NCBI GenBank assembly: GCA_934646185.1
Contig: CAKUEH010000022.1
Coordinates: forward strand, 1 to 40,331
Direction: 5' to 3'
From: an uncultured Oscillospiraceae bacterium
GTDB lineage: Bacteria > Bacillota > Clostridia > Oscillospirales > Oscillospiraceae
Length of the DNA stretch: 40,331 bases
In this document: positions 36,623-40,331 of the stretch, in pieces
Layout of the letters: each line of letters opens with the position of its first letter
How positions within the stretch are numbered: the first letter of the stretch is position 1
Notes under the pieces: generated by a model
Databases searched by the model: none
What the model was told of the DNA's origin: nothing
What the model saw: the letters and a program-made list of their open reading frames with translations, nothing else
Program-made: the position numbers and the translations under genes

Positions 36623-37366
36623 TTATTTCTCCAGTTTCACAGCCGTCTCGAGCGCCAGCTTCATCATGTTCGTAAAGCCATTCTGCCGCTCCTCGGCGGT
36701 GCAGTTTTCGCTGCGCAGCAGATGGTCGGACACCGTGCAGATGGCAAGCGCACGCTTGCCCGCGCGGGCCGCGTTCATATAGAGGGCCGCGGCCTCCATC
36801 TCGACGGCCATGACGCCCATCTTCTGCCACGCCTTGTTTCCGACCCAGCCGCCGGTCATATCGCCGTCGTCGCCATAGAAGCGGTCGGAGGACAGGATGT
36901 TGCCGACATGATACGCAATCCCCAGCTCCTTCGCCGTCTCGACGCAGGTCTCGAGCATGTGATAGTCCGCGATGGGCGCGAACGTGCCGGGCAGATGGTA
37001 CTGGCCCGCCCAGTTCGAATCCGTGCAGGCGCCCTGCCCGATAACGATATCGCGCAGGTTGATGTTCTCCTGCATCGCGCCGGTCGAGCCGATGCGCATG
37101 ATATTCTCGACGCCGAAGATCGTATACAGCTCCCAGGAATAGATGCCGATGGACGGCATGCCCATGCCGGAGGCCATGACGGAGATCTTCACGCCGTGAT
37201 ACGTGCCGGTATAGCCGTGGATGCCGCGGACGTTATTGACGAGGACGGCATTTTCCAGAAAGTTTTCCGCAATGAATTTCGACCGCAGCGGGTCGCCGGG
37301 CATCAGAACGGTCCTGCCGAAGTCGCCGGGCTTGGCATTGATATGCGGAGTCGGATAATTTGCCAT
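36623..37366 (-). CDS. deoD: Purine-nucleoside phosphorylase, DeoD type
   Basis: 247 residues, hexameric DeoD type. MPGDPLRSKFIAENFLENA, IMRIGSTGAMQENINLRDIVIGQGA and the substrate region MGVMAVEMEAAALY are clear; the catalytic Asp lies in CTVSDHLL. It cleaves purine (deoxy)nucleosides with phosphate. AAAGGAG precedes the ATG. It is separated from deoC by 298 bases containing repeats, and no certain promoter is seen there, so it may be read through from tdk-deoC. Confidence 0.97.
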   Translation of the reverse strand: MANYPTPHINAKPGDFGRTVLMPGDPLRSKFIAENFLENAVLVNNVRGIHGYTGTYHGVKISVMASGMGMPSIGIYSWELYTIFGVENIMRIGSTGAMQENINLRDIVIGQGACTDSNWAGQYHLPGTFAPIADYHMLETCVETAKELGIAYHVGNILSSDRFYGDDGDMTGGWVGNKAWQKMGVMAVEMEAAALYMNAARAGKRALAICTVSDHLLRSENCTAEERQNGFTNMMKLALETAVKLEK

Positions 37367-37429
37367 ATGATTGGCTCCTTTCTATGTGTATGATGGGGGT
37401 TATCGGGATATGCGGATTTTTTCAGATCT

Positions 37430-37575
37430 GCAGCTGCGGACTGCCTCCGGCGGCCCATTCTTTTCCGCCTTGCCGGAAAAGAATGGGGAGAAAAGGGGTG
37501 CCTGCTACGGTACGCCAAACTTGTGAATCGTTGCGTTAGAATAACTGCGGCAAATTAGCTCTGCGTTCAAAACTT
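37430..37575 (-). repeat. Composite palindromic repeat, copy D (inverted, front modules only)
   Basis: Read on the minus strand the order is GCTCTGCGTTCAAAA-side module, ACGATTCACAAGTTTGG with GTACCGTAGCAGGC, then CCATTCTTTTCCG/CGGAAAAGAATGG and GGGCCGCCGGAGGCA. This is the same order as 19046-19285. It stops before the CAAATTGCAAAC module. Confidence 0.78.
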
Positions 37576-37603
37576 GCAGAGCAATACGAATTCGCCGAAG
37601 TCT

Positions 37604-37635
37604 TGTAGGGGCCGATGTGGGCATCGGCCCCTACA
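37604..37635 (+). repeat. Dispersed TGTAGGGGCCGA repeat, copy 2
   Basis: TGTAGGGGCCGATG (37604-37617) pairs perfectly with CATCGGCCCCTACA (37622-37635). It lies 29 bases from the deoC stop and could act as terminator or RNA-stability hairpin for tdk-deoC. Confidence 0.82.
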
Positions 37636-37664
37636 TAGCTGGCGCAGGAGCGCCTTTGGGTGCG

Positions 37665-38330
37665 TTACTGCTTCTCCGCTTCCAGCTTCTTGACGATCTT
37701 GACGACGCGGCTGGTGCCGAGGCGGGAGGCGCCGAGCTCGATGAATTTTTCCGCGTCCTCGAGCGACGAAATGCCGCCGGCGGCCTTGATCTTCACGCCG
37801 GGCTTCACGTGCTTCGCGAACAGCTCCACATCGTGGAACGTTGCGCCGCCGGTCGAGAAGCCGGTGGAGGTCTTGATATAGTCCGCGCCGGAATCGGAGA
37901 CGATCTCGCACATTTTGATCTTCTCGTCGTCCGTCAGCAGGCATGTCTCGATGATGACCTTCAGGAGCTTGCCCTGGCAGTGCTGCTTGACAGCCCTGAT
38001 CTCTTCGAGCAGATCATCCCAGCGGCGGTCCTTGACCCAGCCGATGTTGATGACCATGTCGACCTCGTCCGCGCCGTTTTCCACAGCGTCGAACGCTTCC
38101 AGGCACTTGGCCTTCGTCGTGTCGTAGCCGTTCGGGAAGCCGATGACGGTGCAGATGGGCAGCTTGTCTCCGACGTATTCCTTCGCCTGCTTTACGTAGG
38201 AAGCCGGGATGCAGACGGACGCGGTATGGTACTTCATGCCGTCGTCGCAGATGGCCTTGATCTCGGCCCAGGTCGCCGTCTGGGCAAGGAGGGTATGATC
38301 GACTTTACTGAGGATCTCGTTCATTTCCAT
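37665..38330 (-). CDS. deoC: Deoxyribose-phosphate aldolase
   Basis: 221 residues, TIM barrel. The Schiff-base lysine is K153 in ADYIKTSTGFST, the catalytic Asp is D91 in VDMVINIG, and the second lysine lies in VKIKAAGG. It splits deoxyribose-5-phosphate to acetaldehyde and glyceraldehyde-3-phosphate. I start at MEMNEIL with AAGGTGG upstream; this makes the gene overlap the end of tdk by 26 bases. A second Met two codons later is possible. Confidence 0.96.
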   Translation of the reverse strand: MEMNEILSKVDHTLLAQTATWAEIKAICDDGMKYHTASVCIPASYVKQAKEYVGDKLPICTVIGFPNGYDTTKAKCLEAFDAVENGADEVDMVINIGWVKDRRWDDLLEEIRAVKQHCQGKLLKVIIETCLLTDDEKIKMCEIVSDSGADYIKTSTGFSTGGATFHDVELFAKHVKPGVKIKAAGGISSLEDAEKFIELGASRLGTSRVVKIVKKLEAEKQ

Positions 38331-38919
38331 GGAGAAGTTCCACCTTTCTGTGTTCTTTGATATAATCCTGATAGCATTTATGGCACATGGCGATATAGCT
38401 GTCGTTGCCGCCCAGGAAGACCTGGTCGCCCTCGGTAATGACATAGCCGTCGGGGCTGATGCGGGCGTTCGTGGTCGCCTTGCGGCCACAGTCGCAGATG
38501 GTCTTGATCTCGGTGATGGAGTCGGCCAGCTCAAACAGCCTCCGGCTGCCGGGGAAGAGCTTTGTCTGGAAATCCGTCCGCAGGCCGAAGCACAGAACGG
38601 GCAGATCTTCGCGGTCGACAAGCTCCCGCAGCTGGTCGATCTGCCCGCCGGTCAGGAATTGACATTCATCGACGATGATTACATCCGCCCTGCCGTGCGC
38701 GGCATACCGTTCCCGCAGATCGCACTCCGGGCCGATCGCCTCGCACTGCGCCGTGAGGCCGATGCGAGAGCGCAGGGTAAATTCTCCGTCGCGCCGGTCG
38801 GCGGCCGGCTTGATCAGCCAGACGCGCATGCCGCGCTCTTCATAATTATACTTGGTAATGAGCGCCGTCGCCGTCTTGCTCGAGCCCATCGCGCCGTATT
38901 TAAAGTACAGCTTTGCCAT
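38305..38919 (-). CDS. tdk: Thymidine kinase (type II)
   Basis: 204 residues. P-loop GAMGSSKTA (9-17), Walker B IIVDECQFL, the lasso region with a zinc site CDCG and CHKC, and the KVELLHGNE tail. It phosphorylates thymidine for salvage. It is the first gene of the nucleoside run and overlaps deoC by 26 bases. The pairing puts a salvage enzyme and a catabolic enzyme for the same nucleosides under one promoter. The ATG is preceded by AAGGGATGAGG. Confidence 0.96.
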   Translation of the reverse strand: MAKLYFKYGAMGSSKTATALITKYNYEERGMRVWLIKPAADRRDGEFTLRSRIGLTAQCEAIGPECDLRERYAAHGRADVIIVDECQFLTGGQIDQLRELVDREDLPVLCFGLRTDFQTKLFPGSRRLFELADSITEIKTICDCGRKATTNARISPDGYVITEGDQVFLGGNDSYIAMCHKCYQDYIKEHRKVELLHGNERDPQ

Positions 38920-38951
38920 ATCCTCATCCCTTCTTTTATGGGGTATTGGTT

Positions 38952-38960
38952 ATTATACCA
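38952..38960 (-). promoter_or_regulatory. Promoter of tdk-deoC
   Basis: Minus strand TGGTATAAT, an extended -10 with perfect TATAAT; the -35 (TTCCAA at 17 bases) is poor. Confidence 0.65.
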
Positions 38961-39115
38961 AATCTTTTCCCCATTTGGAAGGGGTTTTCACGTTTTTCGC
39001 CATCGCCGCCATACGTACTGCGGCTCCGCCGGTATGGCTTTGCCGCCCAAATTTATCACATCCTGCATATTTTTTATCAGATCGTCTGTTTTCGCCCGGA
39101 ATTTGTGCTTTTGCC

Positions 39116-39144
39116 TTGCGCTTTTTCCCTCTGCGTGCTATACT
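39116..39144 (+). promoter_or_regulatory. Promoter of galE
   Basis: TTGCGC (39116-39121), 17-base spacer, TATACT (39139-39144), 33 bases before the start. Confidence 0.78.
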
Positions 39145-39177
39145 TCCACTGAAATCTTGGATACAGGAGGGTTTCTC

Positions 39178-40185
39178 ATGTCCATTCTTTTGACCGGCGG
39201 CGCCGGCTTTATCGGCAGCCATACCGCCGTTTCCCTGCTGAACGCAGGGCAGGATATCATCATCGTTGACAACCTGTACAACAGCTCCCCGAAGGTCATC
39301 GACCGCATCGAGCGCATCACCGGCAAGCGCCCGGTCTTCGTCGAGGCGGACTGCTGCGACAAGGCCGCGATGGACAAGCTCTTTACCGACTATGACATTT
39401 CCGGCGTCATTCACTTTGCCGGACTCAAGGCCGTCGGCGAATCTGTCGAAAAGCCGCTGCTCTACTACCGCAACAACCTGGACTCCACGCTGACCGTTCT
39501 AGAGACCATGCGCGCCCACGGCTGCAGGCAGTTCGTCTTCTCGTCCTCCGCCACAGTCTACGGCGATCAGCCCGCGCCGCTGTACGAAACCGCCCAGACC
39601 GGCGGCTGCTCCAATCCCTACGGCTGGACGAAATTCATGATCGAGGAGATCCTGAAATCCGCCTGCAAGGCAGATCCGACGCTCTCCGTCGTGCTGCTAC
39701 GCTACTTTAACCCCATCGGCGCGCATGAATCCGGCCTGATCGGCGAAAACCCGAACGGAATTCCGAATAATCTGATGCCCTATATCACGCAGGTCGCCAT
39801 CGGCCGCCGCGAAAAGCTGACCGTCTTCGGCAACGACTACGACACCCCGGACGGCACCGGTGTGCGCGATTATATCCACGTCGTCGATCTGGCAGAGGGC
39901 CATCTGTGCGCGATCCAATACGCGCAGGCGCATACCGGCTGCGAGATCTTCAATCTTGGCACTGGCCGCGGCGTCAGCGTTCTGGAAATGGTACATACCT
40001 TCTCCGAGGTCAACCATGTGCCGGTTCCCTACGTCATCGGCCCACGCCGCGCAGGCGATCTGGCTACGGTCTACGCAGATCCTGCCAAGGCGAAGCAGAT
40101 TCTGGGCTGGGAAGCAAAAAAGTCGCTGGCTGACATGTGCCGCGACAGCTGGAACTGGCAAAGCAAAAACCCGACCGGGTATTAA
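39178..40185 (+). CDS. galE: UDP-glucose 4-epimerase
   Basis: 335 residues, extended SDR. NAD motif GGAGFIGS (7-14); catalytic S124, Y148 and K152 in SSSATVYG and NPYGWTK, the same numbers within one as E. coli GalE. VLLRYFNPIGAHESGLIGE, GTGVRDYIHVVDLAEGH and NLGTGRGVSVLEM are all typical. It interconverts UDP-glucose and UDP-galactose. AGGAGGG lies 6 bases before the ATG. Single gene with promoter and hairpins on either side. Confidence 0.97.
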   Translation: MSILLTGGAGFIGSHTAVSLLNAGQDIIIVDNLYNSSPKVIDRIERITGKRPVFVEADCCDKAAMDKLFTDYDISGVIHFAGLKAVGESVEKPLLYYRNNLDSTLTVLETMRAHGCRQFVFSSSATVYGDQPAPLYETAQTGGCSNPYGWTKFMIEEILKSACKADPTLSVVLLRYFNPIGAHESGLIGENPNGIPNNLMPYITQVAIGRREKLTVFGNDYDTPDGTGVRDYIHVVDLAEGHLCAIQYAQAHTGCEIFNLGTGRGVSVLEMVHTFSEVNHVPVPYVIGPRRAGDLATVYADPAKAKQILGWEAKKSLADMCRDSWNWQSKNPTGY

Positions 40186-40189
40186 GCTA

Positions 40190-40227
40190 ACAAGCAAGGC
40201 ATGGGCTTCGTCCTTTGCCTTGCTTGT
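40190..40227 (+). terminator. Hairpin after galE
   Basis: ACAAGCAAGGCA (40190-40201) pairs perfectly with TGCCTTGCTTGT (40216-40227). No T run follows directly. Confidence 0.62.
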
Positions 40228-40240
40228 GCGTATAACATAA

Positions 40241-40297
40241 AAAAGCAGTCCGCAAAGGGAAACACTCCGCAAGGAAGTCGTTTCCCTTTTTGCTTTT
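40241..40297 (+). terminator. Second hairpin after galE
   Basis: AAAGGGAAAC (40254-40263) pairs with GTTTCCCTTT (40280-40289), flanked by AAAAGCA (40241-40247) and TGCTTTT (40291-40297), which also pair. The tail serves as a U tract. Nothing else is visible up to the window end. Confidence 0.72.
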
Positions 40298-40331
40298 GTA
40301 AGTCGTCAAAATGACTGGTTTGCGGAAAAAT

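Noticed and set aside
1..40331. tRNA, rRNA, transposase, integrase or phage genes
   Set aside because: I looked for tRNA-like cloverleaf ends, TTCGANTC-type loops and known mobile-gene proteins and saw none that hold; a tRNAscan or covariance search would settle it.
40298..40331. AGTCGTCAAAATGACT hairpin at the right edge
   Set aside because: Only a 4-bp stem and cut off by the window end; not enough to call a feature.

Overview
The window reads as a chromosomal segment of a GC-rich, endospore-forming, anaerobic member of the Firmicutes, most likely the Oscillospirales (Oscillibacter/Vescimonas-like; inferred from protein flavour, no database search was possible). Supporting signs are SpoIIP, SLH domains, an NADH-peroxidase-type rubrerythrin with rubredoxin, a CIRCE element, a T-box leader, BlaI/BlaR1-type regulation, Na+-decarboxylase subunits and AGGAGG-type ribosome binding sites. 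There are about 38 protein genes, no rRNA, tRNA, phage, transposase or CRISPR, and several families of dispersed palindromic repeats.

Layout. 1-2226 (+): end of an OadB-type subunit, ychF and two small unknown genes. 2310-2816 (-): a NUDIX hydrolase of lower GC. 3022-4157 (+): a zinc-ribbon protein coupled to truA. 4168-4845 (-): trmO, divergent from a greA-type factor (4964-5467). 5530-6958 (+): a manganese-type (yybP-ykoY) riboswitch with its own terminator, reading into an OadB/OadG-like membrane pair that has no carboxyltransferase subunit beside it. 7031-10578 (+): an SDR-PHP-rhamnulokinase operon, followed by an aldehyde dehydrogenase. 12280-13708 (+): PerR-like regulator, reverse rubrerythrin, BFD-like [2Fe-2S] protein and rubredoxin. 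13761-15976 (-): BlaI/M56 pair with two operators. 16046-17071 (-): spoIIP. 17239-18423 (+): a MinD-like ATPase and a methylglyoxal-synthase-like protein with altered active site. 18431-22621 (+): an Asp T-box, about 770 bases of repeats, then hisS-aspS. 22679-23887 (+): an MFS carrier. 24142-25850 (-): alkA-like, ogt and an HD-domain gene. 26560-28503 (-): groES-groL under CIRCE. 28619-30728 (-): lipid kinase and rRNA methyltransferase. 30914-32542 (+): NfeD, SPFH and a DUF6440-like protein. 32723-34920 (-): a radical SAM/SPASM protein and an SLH-anchored polysaccharide deacetylase. 35026-38919 (-): a deoxynucleoside salvage run tdk-deoC-deoD-deoB-cdd. 39178-40185 (+): galE.

How the genes work together. 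The nucleoside run converts deoxynucleosides to free bases and deoxyribose-1-P, then deoxyribose-5-P, then acetaldehyde plus glyceraldehyde-3-P. The PerR cluster is a peroxide-detoxification set for an anaerobe. alkA-ogt is a base-alkylation repair unit. The most unusual points are the Mn2+-type riboswitch in front of an orphan OadB/OadG pair, the methylglyoxal-synthase fold lacking its two best-known catalytic residues beside a MinD-like ATPase, and the Asp T-box separated from hisS by repeats whose module order recurs, inverted, between deoC and deoD.
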